A stretch of 64,000 nucleotides of DNA from Pseudomonas fluorescens (GTDB lineage: Bacteria; Pseudomonadota; Gammaproteobacteria; Pseudomonadales; Pseudomonadaceae): contig NZ_MRST01000016.1 of the NCBI RefSeq assembly GCF_001902145.1, positions 62,001 to 126,000 on the forward strand. Reading direction: 5' to 3'. Positions 24,564 to 33,883 of this stretch are shown in pieces. The translations under genes and the position numbers were made by a program. The notes beneath the pieces were generated by a model that was not told where the DNA came from, ran no database searches, and saw nothing but the letters and a program-made list of their open reading frames with translations. Within the stretch, counting starts at the first letter, position 1; each line of letters begins with the position of its first letter.

Positions 24564-25285
24564 GCCTTGGCTTCAGGCTGGTGCGCGACAAAGCGCATCA
24601 TCCACTCCGCCACGGTCACGCCGTGGTGGTCGCGCTCCAGGCTGGCCACGCCGTTGCTGTAGACCTTTTCACCCAGGGTTGTCTGAAGTATTTCCAGCAA
24701 CTCACGGGAATAGTCGTGAACAAACTCCGGATGGCCCTGGAAGCACAGCACCTGGTCGCCGATGTGGTACGCGGCAAACGGGCAAAATTCGCTGGAGGCG
24801 ATCACGGTGGCGTTTTCCGGCAAGGTGGTGACTTGGTCCTGGTGGCTGATCAATAGCGTCAGCTGCGGCACCTCAGGGCTCATCCATGGCGTCTTGGCAT
24901 CCAGCTTGTAAGCGTGGGTGCCCATGCCCCAGCCCTGGCTGGCACGTTCGGCCTTGCCGCCCAGCAGCAGCGCGAGCAACTGATGGCCGAAGCACACACC
25001 CAGCAGCTTGTCGCCGCGCTCATAACGCGTGAGCAGGTAGGTCTTGAGCGTCTGGATCCAAGGGTCGGTACCAAACGAATCGGCCTTGCTGCCGGTGATC
25101 AGGTACGCGTCAAACACTTCGTCATCCGGCGGGTACTCGCCCTGCACCACGTTGTAGACGACAAACTCGGCGGCAATCGGTTGCTTGGCGAACAGGCGCT
25201 TGAACATCTGCCCATAGCCTTGGTACTCATCGATCAAAGCGGGACGCAGAATATCGGTTTCCAGGATGCAGACGCGTAGCGACAT
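24560..25285 (-). CDS. Class I glutamine amidotransferase-domain protein
   Basis: This 241-residue stand-alone GATase1 has its nucleophile cysteine in LLGVCFGHQLLALLLGG (about residue 100) and the catalytic His-Glu pair in QGHPEFVHDYS. It resembles YfeJ/GuaA-type amidotransferases that release ammonia from glutamine, or gamma-glutamyl peptide hydrolases. No synthase partner is nearby. The ATG at 25285 is the family-type start (MSLRVCILETD). The frame stays open upstream but without similarity. Confidence 0.88.
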   Translation of the reverse strand: MSLRVCILETDILRPALIDEYQGYGQMFKRLFAKQPIAAEFVVYNVVQGEYPPDDEVFDAYLITGSKADSFGTDPWIQTLKTYLLTRYERGDKLLGVCFGHQLLALLLGGKAERASQGWGMGTHAYKLDAKTPWMSPEVPQLTLLISHQDQVTTLPENATVIASSEFCPFAAYHIGDQVLCFQGHPEFVHDYSRELLEILQTTLGEKVYSNGVASLERDHHGVTVAEWMMRFVAHQPEAKA

Positions 25286-25382
25286 AAAAAATACCTGACA
25301 CGGCGATGGGAATATTGCACACCCCAGAGCCTGCCCTGAAATACACCCCCAAAGCAAGCCCTCAATGGGCGCCCACACTCAC

Positions 25383-25482
25383 TGTAGGAGCGAGCTTGCT
25401 CGCGAAGAACGTCAACGATAACGCAGGTATCCTGGATAAAAGCGTTGCCTGTGCGTTTTTCGCGAGCAAGCTCGCTCCTACA
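25383..25482. repeat. REPIN, GAGCGAGCTTGCTCGC type
   Basis: It lies between the amidotransferase start and the stop of the FadB-like gene and ends 9 bp from that stop. It can fold as a long hairpin in the mRNA. Confidence 0.92.
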
Positions 25483-25491
25483 GTGAAACGT

Positions 25492-27636
25492 CTAAAACAG
25501 CGCGCCTTTTGCGGCCTTCTCCAGCAACAACGCCGGTGGCGAGAAGCGCTCCCCGTACTCCTCGGCCAGGTAGCGGGCGCGGGCGATGAAGTCGTTCAGC
25601 CCGTACTGGTTGATAAACTGCAACGCGCCACCACTCCAAGCGGCAAAACCGATGCCGAAGATTGAACCAACGTTGGCATCCGCCGTGGACATCAACACGC
25701 CCTCCTCCACACAGCGCACGGTTTCGATGGCTTGGATAAACAGCAAGCGGTCGCGCACATCCTGAGGGGAGATTTGCTTGCCGGGCTGTTCGAACCGGTT
25801 TTTCAGCTCAGGCCACAGGTGCTTCTGGCCGCCAGCGGGATAGTCGTAGAAACCACCGCCGGCCGCCTTGCCCGTGCGCTTGTATTCGTTCACCAACAGA
25901 TCAATCACCGCCGTCGCCGGATGGTTCGGCATAGCCTTGCCTTCGGCCTGCAGGTCCTTGGCCGTTTGCTGTCGGATATGGCTCATCAGGTTGAGGGACA
26001 CTTCATCGGACACCGCCAACGGCCCCACTGGCATCCCGGCCTTGCGCGCTTCGGTCTCGATCATCGGCGCCGCCACGCCTTCGCCGAGCATGGCGATGCC
26101 TTCGTTGGTAAAGGTGCCGAATACCCGCGAGGTAAAGAAACCGCGACTGTCATTGACCACAATCGGGGTTTTCTTGATTTGCAGTACGAAGTCAAAACCT
26201 CGGGCCAGGGTCTCGTCACTGGTGCGCGCCCCCTTGATGATTTCCACCAAGGGCATCTTGTCCACGGGGCTGAAGAAGTGCAGCCCGATGAACCTGGCTT
26301 GATCGGGCACCGCCGTGGCCAGGCCGCTGATGGGCAAGGTGGAGGTGTTGGAGGCGATCACCGCGTCAGCGCCCACCACGCTTTGTGCTGCGGCCGAGAC
26401 CTTGGCCTTGAGTGCGCGGTCTTCGAATACGGCCTCAATGATCAGGTCGCAGCCGGCCAGGTCGGCTTCATCCTGGGTAGGATGAATGCGCGCCAGGGTG
26501 ATTTCACGCTGTTCGGCGGTCAATTGCCCACGACTGACTTTCTTGTCCAGCAATGCGGCCGAATGGGCTTTGCCTTTTTCGGCGGCAGCCAGAGTGATGT
26601 CTTTGAGCACCACCTCGATACCCGCACAGGCACTGACATAGGCGATGCCCGCGCCCATCATCCCGGCGCCGAGCACACCGACCTTACGCGTGACGTAAGG
26701 AGCAAAGCCCTGGGGCCGCGAACTGCCGGCGTTGATTTGATTGAGCTGGAACCAGAAGGTGCCGATCATGTTCTTCGCCACTTGCCCGGTTACCAGTTCG
26801 GTGAAGTAGCGGGTTTCAATCAGGTGCGCGGTGTCGAAGTCCACCTGGGCGCCCTCGACCGCCGCACACAGGATTTTCTCCGGCGCAGGGAAGCAGCCCT
26901 GGGTCTTGCTACGCAAAATCGATGGGGCAATGGCGAGCATCTGCGCGACTTTAGGGTGGGACGGCATGCCGCCGGGAATCGCGTAGCCCTTGTTGTCCCA
27001 GGGTTGCCTTACTTCGGGGTTAGCCATAATCCAGGCGCGGGCCTGGGCCAGCAATGCATCGCGGTCTGCCGCCAACTCATCAATCAAGCCGGCCTGCAAC
27101 GCCTGGGCGGGCCGGACTTTTTTACCTTCGAGCAAATACGGCAAGGCTTTTTCCAGGCCGAGCATGCGCACCATACGCACCACGCCGCCGCCCCCGGGCA
27201 ACAGGCCAAGGGTGACTTCCGGCAAGCCCAGTTGCACGGACTTGTCGTCCAGCACGACCCGGTGATGGCAGGCCAGGCAAATCTCCCAACCACCGCCCAG
27301 GGCCGCACCATTAATCGCGGCCACCACCGGTTTGCCGAGGGTTTCCAGGCGGCGTAATTGCGCTTTCAATACCAAGACACTGTCGTAGAACGCCTTGGCG
27401 TGGGCTTTATCGACCTTGATCAGCTCATTGAGGTCGCCCCCGGCAAAAAAGGTTTTCTTGGCCGAGGTGATCACCACGCCGGCGATCTCGTCCTTTTCCG
27501 CTTCCAGGCGCGTGAGGGTGGCCGCCATGGCCTCACGGTAGGCGGCGTTCATGGTGTTGGCGCTCTGGCCGGGCATGTCGAGGGTCAGCACCACGATCTG
27601 GTCCTGGCCTTTTTCGTAACGAATGGCATCGGTCAT
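25492..27636 (-). CDS. FadB/FadJ-like multifunctional beta-oxidation protein
   Basis: This 714-residue protein has an N-terminal crotonase domain (residues 1-200, with FFAGGDLNEL and NGAALGGGWEICLA), then a 3-hydroxyacyl-CoA dehydrogenase NAD domain (VGVLGAGMMGAGIAYVSA near 305) and C-terminal 3HCDH domains. The catalytic His is in GLHFFSPVDKMP. It performs hydration and NAD-dependent oxidation of acyl-CoA, partnered by the thiolase 16 nt upstream in the same operon. AAGGAA precedes the ATG. It is a second set distinct from the usual FadBA, as the thiolase comes first in transcription order. Substrate chain length is unknown. Confidence 0.9.
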   Translation of the reverse strand: MTDAIRYEKGQDQIVVLTLDMPGQSANTMNAAYREAMAATLTRLEAEKDEIAGVVITSAKKTFFAGGDLNELIKVDKAHAKAFYDSVLVLKAQLRRLETLGKPVVAAINGAALGGGWEICLACHHRVVLDDKSVQLGLPEVTLGLLPGGGGVVRMVRMLGLEKALPYLLEGKKVRPAQALQAGLIDELAADRDALLAQARAWIMANPEVRQPWDNKGYAIPGGMPSHPKVAQMLAIAPSILRSKTQGCFPAPEKILCAAVEGAQVDFDTAHLIETRYFTELVTGQVAKNMIGTFWFQLNQINAGSSRPQGFAPYVTRKVGVLGAGMMGAGIAYVSACAGIEVVLKDITLAAAEKGKAHSAALLDKKVSRGQLTAEQREITLARIHPTQDEADLAGCDLIIEAVFEDRALKAKVSAAAQSVVGADAVIASNTSTLPISGLATAVPDQARFIGLHFFSPVDKMPLVEIIKGARTSDETLARGFDFVLQIKKTPIVVNDSRGFFTSRVFGTFTNEGIAMLGEGVAAPMIETEARKAGMPVGPLAVSDEVSLNLMSHIRQQTAKDLQAEGKAMPNHPATAVIDLLVNEYKRTGKAAGGGFYDYPAGGQKHLWPELKNRFEQPGKQISPQDVRDRLLFIQAIETVRCVEEGVLMSTADANVGSIFGIGFAAWSGGALQFINQYGLNDFIARARYLAEEYGERFSPPALLLEKAAKGALF

Positions 27637-27652
27637 GACAAATTCCTTAGGC

Positions 27653-28858
27653 TCAGAGGCGCTCGATAATGGTGGCGATCCCCATGCCACCGCCGACACA
27701 CAAGGTGGCCAGGCCGTAGCGTTGCTGGCGCACCTCGAGCTCGTCGAGCAAGGTGCCGAGAATCGCGCAGCCGGTGGCGCCCAAGGGGTGGCCCATGGCG
27801 ATGGAGCCGCCGTTGACATTGACCCGTGCGGCGTCGATGCCCATGTCCTTGATGAACTTGAGCACGACCGAAGCAAAGGCTTCGTTGACTTCGAACAGAT
27901 CGATGTCTTCAACCCGCAGGCCGGCTTTGGCCAGTGCTTTGCGAGTGGCCGGCGCGGGGCCGGTGAGCATGATGGTCGGGTCGGTACTAGTCACCGCCGT
28001 GGCGACAATACGCGCCCGCGGTTGCAGGCCCAGTTCACGGCCTTTGGCCTCGGAGCCGATCAGCATCAGCGCGGCGCCATCCACGATGCCGGAACTGTTG
28101 CCCGGCGTGTGCACATGGTGGATGCGCTCCACGTGGCTATAGACCCGCAACGCGGTGGCGTCGAAGCCCATCTGGCCCATCATTTCGAAGCTGGGCTTGA
28201 GCTTGCCCAAGCCCTCGAGGGTTGAGTCGCCGCGGATAAATTCGTCATGGTCCAGCAGCACGATGCCGTTCTGGTCGTGCACCGCGATTAGCGACTTATT
28301 GAAGGAACCGTCTGCCCGCGCCCTGGCGGCTTTCTGCTGGGACTGTAGGGCAAAGGTGTCGACATCCTGGCGCGTGAAGCCTTCCAGGGTGGCGATCAGG
28401 TCGGCGCCAATGCCTTGCGGCGTGAAGTGGCTGTGCATATTGGTTTGCGGGTCGAGCACCCAGGCGCCGCCATCGCTGCCCATGGGCACGCGGGACATGG
28501 ACTCGACGCCGCCGACGACCACCAGATCTTCGAAGCCGGAACGCACTTTCATCGCCCCCAGGTTGACCGCTTCCAGGCCCGACGCGCAGAAGCGATTGAC
28601 CTGCACACCGGCAACACTGACATCCCAGTCGGCCACCAGCGCGGCGGTCTTGGCGATATCGGCGCCCTGGTCGCCCACGGGGGTGACGCAGCCCAGGACG
28701 ATATCATCCACTTGGCGGGTGTCGAGGTCGCTGCGTTGCGCCAGCGCCGTGAGCAAGCCGGCCACCAGGTTTACCGGCTTGACGCTGTGCAGGGCGCCGT
28801 CGGCCTTGCCTTTACCCCGGGGCGTGCGTATCGCATCAAAGATCAAAGCTTGGGTCAT
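27653..28858 (-). CDS. Acetyl-CoA C-acyltransferase (thiolase)
   Basis: The 401-residue thiolase carries the first active-site cysteine in [13 protein letters not shown], the [11 protein letters not shown] block with His, and the second cysteine in LCVGGGMG near the C-terminus. It cleaves 3-oxoacyl-CoA to acetyl-CoA in beta-oxidation. It is transcribed before the FadB-like gene. The signature and length agree with the beta-oxidation class rather than the biosynthetic acetoacetyl-CoA class, although the boundary is soft. Confidence 0.92.
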   Translation of the reverse strand: MTQALIFDAIRTPRGKGKADGALHSVKPVNLVAGLLTALAQRSDLDTRQVDDIVLGCVTPVGDQGADIAKTAALVADWDVSVAGVQVNRFCASGLEAVNLGAMKVRSGFEDLVVVGGVESMSRVPMGSDGGAWVLDPQTNMHSHFTPQGIGADLIATLEGFTRQDVDTFALQSQQKAARARADGSFNKSLIAVHDQNGIVLLDHDEFIRGDSTLEGLGKLKPSFEMMGQMGFDATALRVYSHVERIHHVHTPGNSSGIVDGAALMLIGSEAKGRELGLQPRARIVATAVTSTDPTIMLTGPAPATRKALAKAGLRVEDIDLFEVNEAFASVVLKFIKDMGIDAARVNVNGGSIAMGHPLGATGCAILGTLLDELEVRQQRYGLATLCVGGGMGIATIIERL

Positions 28859-29253
28859 GACATCCTCGAACCGCTATGGGTGTGTGCCCCTACCTTAGGC
28901 CCGATTGACACGGTTTCAATGACGGATGCGCTCATTGCTTTTGACCCCCTCGCTCGGACGAACGGTAGGTACCTACGGGAAATGCCTGATTAATCGTTTT
29001 AGCTGTCTAGCCCTAGGGCTGGCGCCAAGATGGCAATAAGCCTCATGCCGTTTTTAGCGCAAATGCTGATTAGCTGATATGAAATGGATCTAAGCCAAGA
29101 AGAATGGGCGCTCTAAGGTTGAATCTGTAAGACGCTGCTGCCGGGTTTTGCTGGAGCAGGTGTAAGAAAAGTGCAACGTCACTTCGCGATACTGAAATAA
29201 ACCAGCACGCATTTGACGCTTAGGAATAACAACAAAAGAAAGGGCAGTCAGCC
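28859..29253. other. Gap upstream of the thiolase operon
   Basis: About 395 bp. It should contain the promoter of the thiolase-FadB operon on the minus strand and that of the small gene at 29254 on the plus strand. A GGTAGGTACCTACGG near-palindrome lies at 28965. No RNA gene is seen. Confidence 0.5.
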
Positions 29254-29349
29254 ATGTTCAAACAATCGAAAGTACGTCAGGCGGGACTTATTCTGTTCGC
29301 CACCACACTGATTCTGATCTTGCCCAATTTAACCAAGGTTATCGGGTGA
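29254..29349 (+). CDS. 31-residue predicted small membrane protein
   Basis: This short frame reads MFKQSKVRQAGLILF onward through TTLILILPNL to TKVIG: a basic N-terminus, one hydrophobic helix (about residues 10-27) and a short tail. AAAGG stands 10-15 nt before the ATG. Single-helix peptides of this kind are often regulators of membrane complexes; its partner is unknown. It is too small for a similarity test by eye, so expression data would decide. Confidence 0.6.
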   Translation: MFKQSKVRQAGLILFATTLILILPNLTKVIG

Positions 29350-29512
29350 CCATCGCGCTCCCAGCTTCCGTGCACACACCGCATCAGGCCTGCAGCTTTT
29401 GGCAGCACCTGCCAGGACATTGCGCTTAGCGCTCCTGTTGCAGGGGCTGTCTTTTTACCTGCCGTTTTCCGTTATCGTGTGCGCCCTCACTCTCTCGCAA
29501 CGGGCCTGTGCC

Positions 29513-30313
29513 TTGAAACCGATCCTCGCCCTTTTTGCCCTGCTGCTGAGCCTGCCTGCGGCGGCGGCACAGTTGACCATCGAGTTGGACCACACCCACA
29601 AAACCTGGGAGACCGCCGAGCTGCTCAAGCATCCCGACGCTCAGACGGTGCAGATCGTTGATGATGTGTCCTACAAGCGCAACATGACCTATCGTGCGGT
29701 GCCCCTCGCGGTGCTCTTGCCGGGCCTTAAACCTGCGAACCACCTGCAAGCCGTTGCCCTTGATGGTTTTGCCGCCGAACTTGCCGCCGCTCCGTTGCTG
29801 GAAAAAAACGGCGCCCGCGCCTGGCTGGCCGTGGAAGACCCGGCCCATCCATGGCCACCACTGGCACAGGGCAAGCCCAGCGCCGGACCGTTCTATCTGG
29901 TCTGGAGCAACCCTCAAGCCGGACGTATCAGCCCGGAACAGTGGCCGTTCCAGGTCTCCAGGTTCAAACAGTTGCAGACGGTTGGCGAGCGTTTCCCGGC
30001 GTTATTGCCCGACCCGAAGCTGGCGGCGAACGACCCGATCAACCAAGGCTTCGCGTTGTTCCAGAAGAACTGCCTGGCGTGCCATCGCCTCAATGGCGGC
30101 GGTGATGCCCAGATGGGGCCGGACTTGAATGTGCCCTACAACCCCACCGAGTATTTCAGCGGCGATTTCCTCAAGCGTTACATCCGCGACCCGCAAAGCC
30201 TGAGGCATTGGCCACAGGCGAAGATGCCGGCGTTTACAGCCAGTGTATTGCCAGACAATGAGTTGGATTTGCTGTTGGATTATCTGCGGCATATGGCAGG
30301 CCGCAAGCTGTAG
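29513..30313 (+). CDS. Exported cytochrome c with N-terminal molybdopterin-oxidoreductase-like domain
   Basis: The protein has a signal peptide (ALFALLLSLPAAAA) and is about 266 residues from TTG 29513; the true start is uncertain because no ATG precedes the signal peptide in frame and the ribosome-binding site is weak. Residues 20-170 resemble the sulfite-oxidase-like fold (GPFYLVWSNP, ISPEQWPFQVSRF) but lack a Mo-ligand cysteine. The C-terminal 95 residues form a class I cytochrome c with the haem motif CLACH and the distal methionine in AKMPAF. It acts in periplasmic electron transfer. The stop TAG lies inside a REPIN. Confidence 0.8.
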   Translation: MKPILALFALLLSLPAAAAQLTIELDHTHKTWETAELLKHPDAQTVQIVDDVSYKRNMTYRAVPLAVLLPGLKPANHLQAVALDGFAAELAAAPLLEKNGARAWLAVEDPAHPWPPLAQGKPSAGPFYLVWSNPQAGRISPEQWPFQVSRFKQLQTVGERFPALLPDPKLAANDPINQGFALFQKNCLACHRLNGGGDAQMGPDLNVPYNPTEYFSGDFLKRYIRDPQSLRHWPQAKMPAFTASVLPDNELDLLLDYLRHMAGRKL

Positions 30314-30405
30314 GAGCGAGCTTGCTCGCGAAAACCCTGAGAGCACCGTTGGGTATCAGGCTCCCCGCGTAATCGTTAACGTTTTTCGCGAGCAAACTCG
30401 CTCCT
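30309..30405. repeat. REPIN supplying the stop codon of the cytochrome gene
   Basis: GAGCGAGCTTGCTCGC type. The first bases (TGTAGG) contain the TAG stop. The right arm carries a mutation (GAGCAAACTCGC). Confidence 0.9.
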
Positions 30406-30416
30406 CCCGTTATCGG

Positions 30417-31199
30417 TCATTGCTGCGGCGCCACGAATACCTTGGCATGCATCTGCTCATGCCCACCGCCACGGCGCATGCCGCGTACCGGGCAGGCGTC
30501 GAGGTAGTCCAGGCCGACGGCCAGCTTCAAGTGCCTCTCCGGCCGCGCCAGTTGGTTGGTCACGTCAAAGCTGTACCAGGCGTCATCCAGCCAGGCTTCG
30601 GCCCAGGCATGGCTGGCCAGGTGCGCGCTGTCTTCGGTGTACAAATACCCCGACACATACCGCGCCGGGATCCCCAGGCTGCGTGCGCAGGCCAGGAACG
30701 CATGGGTATGGTCCTGGCACACGCCAGCGGCACCTACGAAGGCTTGGGCGGCGCAGGTATCGACGTCGGTCGCGCCGGGTGTGTAGACCATGGTGTGGTT
30801 GAGCGCCTGCATCAAGTCGATAAGCGCCGTGCGGTCGCGACGCTGATGGCAGTGTTGCTCGGCAAACCCGCGCAGGGCGTCGTCGGGCTCGGTGAGGCGC
30901 GTGGAGCGCAGGAACGGAAAGGCAGACTGGCTTTCGTGTTCGGCCTCGCGCAATTCATCGATCTCCACCACGCCCCGGGCGCCAATGATGATGGCGTCAT
31001 GGGGTTCGTCCAGCGTGAGCACATGCAGGATGTTGCCGAAGGGGTCCACCTGCGCCCGCACCGGGCGCGGCAGGTCGAGTTGCCAGCTCAGCACGTGCTG
31101 GCGCTCGCTGTCATGGGGCGTCAGGCGCAGGTACTGGATGCTGGCCCGCACCTGGTCTTCGTAGTGGTAGGTGGTGTCGTAGCTGATGGAGAGTCTCAT
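30417..31199 (-). CDS. Transglutaminase-like cysteine peptidase/ligase
   Basis: This 260-residue cytosolic protein has an N-terminal beta domain (YDTTYHYEDQVRASIQYLRLTP) and a transglutaminase core with the Cys in AAGVCQDHTHAFLACARSLGIPARYVSGY, the His in ASHAWAEAWLDD and the Asp in SFDVTN. All three catalytic residues are present. It is the last gene of a three-gene operon with an alpha-E protein (4-bp overlap) and a circularly permuted ATP-grasp enzyme. Comparative genomics links such sets to synthesis and cleavage of a peptide-like amide product. The substrate is unknown. Confidence 0.9.
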   Translation of the reverse strand: MRLSISYDTTYHYEDQVRASIQYLRLTPHDSERQHVLSWQLDLPRPVRAQVDPFGNILHVLTLDEPHDAIIIGARGVVEIDELREAEHESQSAFPFLRSTRLTEPDDALRGFAEQHCHQRRDRTALIDLMQALNHTMVYTPGATDVDTCAAQAFVGAAGVCQDHTHAFLACARSLGIPARYVSGYLYTEDSAHLASHAWAEAWLDDAWYSFDVTNQLARPERHLKLAVGLDYLDACPVRGMRRGGGHEQMHAKVFVAPQQ

Positions 31200-32146
31200 G
31201 CCGCCTCCAGGTAGGAACTGTAGATGGCGTCGCCCAACTGGCGGACCAAGGGGATAAAGTCGGTCAGCCAGGCATGCAGGCCTTCCTCGAGGATTTCATC
31301 GATGGCGGTAAAGCGCAGGCGCGCATCCATTTCGGCGGCCAGACGCTGGGCCGGGCGGCCATTGAGGCCTGGCAGGCTCGCGAGGATCTGGTCGATCTCT
31401 TCGCTGCAAGCGCGCAGCGAACGCGGCACATCCGCACGTAACAGCAGCAGCTCGGCCACTTGCCGAGCGCCTGGCGCATCGCGATAAATCTCGGTGTACG
31501 CCTCGAACGACGACAGTGCGCGCAGCAACGCACTCCATTGGTAATACGCGTGAGCCGTGCCATCGCTGACCGCCGCCGCCTGTTCGCCGGCCATTTCGTA
31601 GCGGGCATCCAGCAGGCGCAGGGTGTTATCGGCGCGCTCGATAAAGGTGCCCAGGCGAATAAAGCGGAAGGCATCGTTGCGCATGATGGTGCCGTACGTG
31701 GCGCCCCGAAACAGATGGGAACGCTCCTTGACCCACTCACAAAACCGGCTCATGCCGTAATGGCCGAGCCCCTGCTGGGCGATATCGCGTATGTCCAGCC
31801 AGGTGGCATTGATGTTTTCCCACATGTCGGCGGTGATTCGCCCACGCACCGCGTGAGCGCTGGCCCGCGCCGCACCCAGGCAGCTGTAGATGCTCGCCGG
31901 GTTGGCAGCGTCCAGGGCAAAAAAGTGCAGCAAGCGTTCAGCGTGCAATGGGCCATGGCGCTCGTGGTAATCGTCCAGGGTGCCGGTGATCAGCAGCGGC
32001 ATGGCCAATTCGTGCAGGCCATCGCCGCGCCCGTCCTGGGGCATCAGCGACAGCGAGTAGCTGACATCGAGCATGCGCGCGAGGTTTTCGGCGCGCTCCA
32101 GGTAGCGCGACATCCAGTACAAATCCGAGGCAGTTCTACTCAACAT
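31196..32146 (-). CDS. Alpha-E domain protein
   Basis: This 316-residue all-alpha protein belongs to the alpha-E family (MLSRTASDLYWMSRYLERAENLARML at the start, RLGTFIERADNTLRLLD in the middle). It is always found with circularly permuted ATP-grasp enzymes and transglutaminases. Conserved Glu and Arg residues at RYLERAEN and GTFIERADN repeat the same pattern, suggesting two related halves. The ATG at 32146 lies 4 bp after the ATP-grasp stop. No biochemical role is established; a substrate-holding or catalytic role in the ligase complex is inferred. Confidence 0.9.
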   Translation of the reverse strand: MLSRTASDLYWMSRYLERAENLARMLDVSYSLSLMPQDGRGDGLHELAMPLLITGTLDDYHERHGPLHAERLLHFFALDAANPASIYSCLGAARASAHAVRGRITADMWENINATWLDIRDIAQQGLGHYGMSRFCEWVKERSHLFRGATYGTIMRNDAFRFIRLGTFIERADNTLRLLDARYEMAGEQAAAVSDGTAHAYYQWSALLRALSSFEAYTEIYRDAPGARQVAELLLLRADVPRSLRACSEEIDQILASLPGLNGRPAQRLAAEMDARLRFTAIDEILEEGLHAWLTDFIPLVRQLGDAIYSSYLEAA

Positions 32147-32150
32147 GGCA

Positions 32151-33560
32151 TCAGTCCTCGACCACCCAGGTGTCTTTGGTTCCGCCACCCTGGGACGAGT
32201 TGACCACCAGCGAGCCTTCGCGCAGCGCCACACGGGTCAGGCCACCCGGCACCACGCGGGTCTCCTTGCCGGACAACACGAAGGGGCGCAGGTCGATATG
32301 GCGCGGGGCAATGCCGTTTTCGACAAAGGTCGGGCAGGTAGACAAGCACAGGGTCGGCTGCGCGATATAGGCCTGTGGCTTGGCCTTGATACGCGCCCGG
32401 AACGCTTCGATTTCTGCGGTTGTAGACGCCGGGCCAACCAACATGCCGTAACCACCGGAGCCCTGGGTTTCCTTGACCACAAGGTCAGGCAGGTTGGCCA
32501 GTACGTGGGACAACTCGTCAGGCTTACGGCATTGAAAAGTCGGAACGTTCTGCAGGATCGGCTCTTCATCGAGGTAGAAGCGGATCATCTCGGTGACGAA
32601 CGGGTAAACCGATTTGTCGTCCGCGACTCCGGTGCCAATGGCGTTGGCCAGCACCACATTGCCGCAACGGTAGGCGGCGAGCAGGCCGGGTACACCAAGC
32701 ATCGAGTCGGGGTTGAATGCCAAGGGATCGAGAAATGCATCATCGAGGCGACGGTAGATCACATCGACAGCCTTGGGCCCGTCGGTGGTGCGCATGAACA
32801 CACGGTCATCGCGCACGAACAAATCCGCGCCTTCCACCAATTCCACACCCATTTCCCGAGCCAGGAAGGCATGCTCGAAGAACGCGCTGTTGAAACGCCC
32901 GGGCGTCAGTACCACCACACTGGGGTTATCCAGGGGGCTGGCGCTTTTCAGGGTGTCGAGCAGCAGGTTGGGGTAATGGTCGATGGGCGCGATGCGTTGG
33001 GCCGCGAACAGTTCAGGGAACAGACGCATCATCATTTTGCGGTCTTCAAGCATGTAGCTGACACCGCTGGGCGTGCGCAGGTTGTCTTCGAGCACGTAGT
33101 ACGTGCCGTCGCCATCGCGCACGAGGTCCACCCCGGAGATGTGCGAATAGATATCGCGGTGCAAATCCAGGCCCTGCATTGCCAGTTGGTATTGCTCGTT
33201 GGCCAGTACCTGCTCGGCGGGGATGATGCCGGCCTTGATGATGCGTTGGTCGTGGTACAGGTCGGTGAGGAACAGGTTCAGCGCCTTGACCCGCTGGATG
33301 CAACCGCGCTCGACAACCCGCCATTCACTCGCCGGAATGCTGCGGGGGATGGTGTCGAAGGGGATCAGGCGCTCGGTGCCTTGTTCGTCCCCGTAGAGGG
33401 TGAAGGTGATGCCGGCGCGATGGAACAGCAAATCGGCTTCACGCCGGCGCTGGGCCAGCAGTTCGGCAGGGGTGTCGGCCAGCCAACGGGCGAACTCGCG
33501 ATAATGGGGGCGAACCTGCCCTGCCCCATCGTACATTTCATCGTAATAAGTGCGGATCAT
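32151..33560 (-). CDS. Circularly permuted type 2 ATP-grasp ligase
   Basis: This 469-residue protein belongs to the circularly permuted ATP-grasp type 2 family. LVVKETQGSGGYGMLVGP is the ATP-binding loop, and EDNLRTPSGVSYMLEDR with Asn and acidic residues binds Mg-ATP. C-terminal SSQGGGTKDTWV is highly conserved in the family. The enzyme should form an amide bond through an acyl-phosphate. The ATG at 33560, behind AAGGAG, gives MIRTYYDEMYDGAG, the usual N-terminus. It leads an operon with the alpha-E and transglutaminase genes. Substrate unknown. Confidence 0.92.
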   Translation of the reverse strand: MIRTYYDEMYDGAGQVRPHYREFARWLADTPAELLAQRRREADLLFHRAGITFTLYGDEQGTERLIPFDTIPRSIPASEWRVVERGCIQRVKALNLFLTDLYHDQRIIKAGIIPAEQVLANEQYQLAMQGLDLHRDIYSHISGVDLVRDGDGTYYVLEDNLRTPSGVSYMLEDRKMMMRLFPELFAAQRIAPIDHYPNLLLDTLKSASPLDNPSVVVLTPGRFNSAFFEHAFLAREMGVELVEGADLFVRDDRVFMRTTDGPKAVDVIYRRLDDAFLDPLAFNPDSMLGVPGLLAAYRCGNVVLANAIGTGVADDKSVYPFVTEMIRFYLDEEPILQNVPTFQCRKPDELSHVLANLPDLVVKETQGSGGYGMLVGPASTTAEIEAFRARIKAKPQAYIAQPTLCLSTCPTFVENGIAPRHIDLRPFVLSGKETRVVPGGLTRVALREGSLVVNSSQGGGTKDTWVVED

Positions 33561-33883
33561 GCCGTACTCCTTGTCACCCGGACGCAAGAACCTTCGCAAG
33601 GCCCGTGCCAGCGGCATAAACACTTAATAATCAATCAGTTGAATAACCAAAGCGCATTTGCCGCACCGTCCTGGTGCGTGCAATTGCCCAAGTCACGCCG
33701 TGCGCCTCATTGCAATGCGGTCTTTGGCTATCAACAGCATAGTCAGAGTTGATTTCACTGCCCGCCTGCACATGCGGATAATCGCCCACATCGGTTGAAC
33801 AGGACACGTCCTACAGCCAAACCCTTTGCACATTCAGTAACGTATTGACTCGTGTACTGATGACTCCTCGGTCTTCCCTTTCC
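33561..33883. other. Gap upstream of the ATP-grasp operon
   Basis: About 320 bp with the operon's promoter on the minus strand. On the plus strand a TTGACT at 33845 could be a promoter element leading into the orphan terminator below. Nothing else is recognised. Confidence 0.5.

Noticed and set aside
25732..27357. Open frame of 541 codons on the plus strand inside the FadB-like gene
   Set aside because: Antisense shadow of a well-conserved multienzyme protein, with low-complexity His/Gln/Gly composition.
33680..33696. Sigma-54-like TGGTGC...TTGC sequence
   Set aside because: Spacing and the second half do not fit the -24/-12 consensus, and it faces away from the operon.
32145..33752. Open frame of 535 codons on the plus strand opposite the ATP-grasp gene
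   Set aside because: Antisense shadow; the minus-strand protein has clear motifs and a strong ribosome-binding site.
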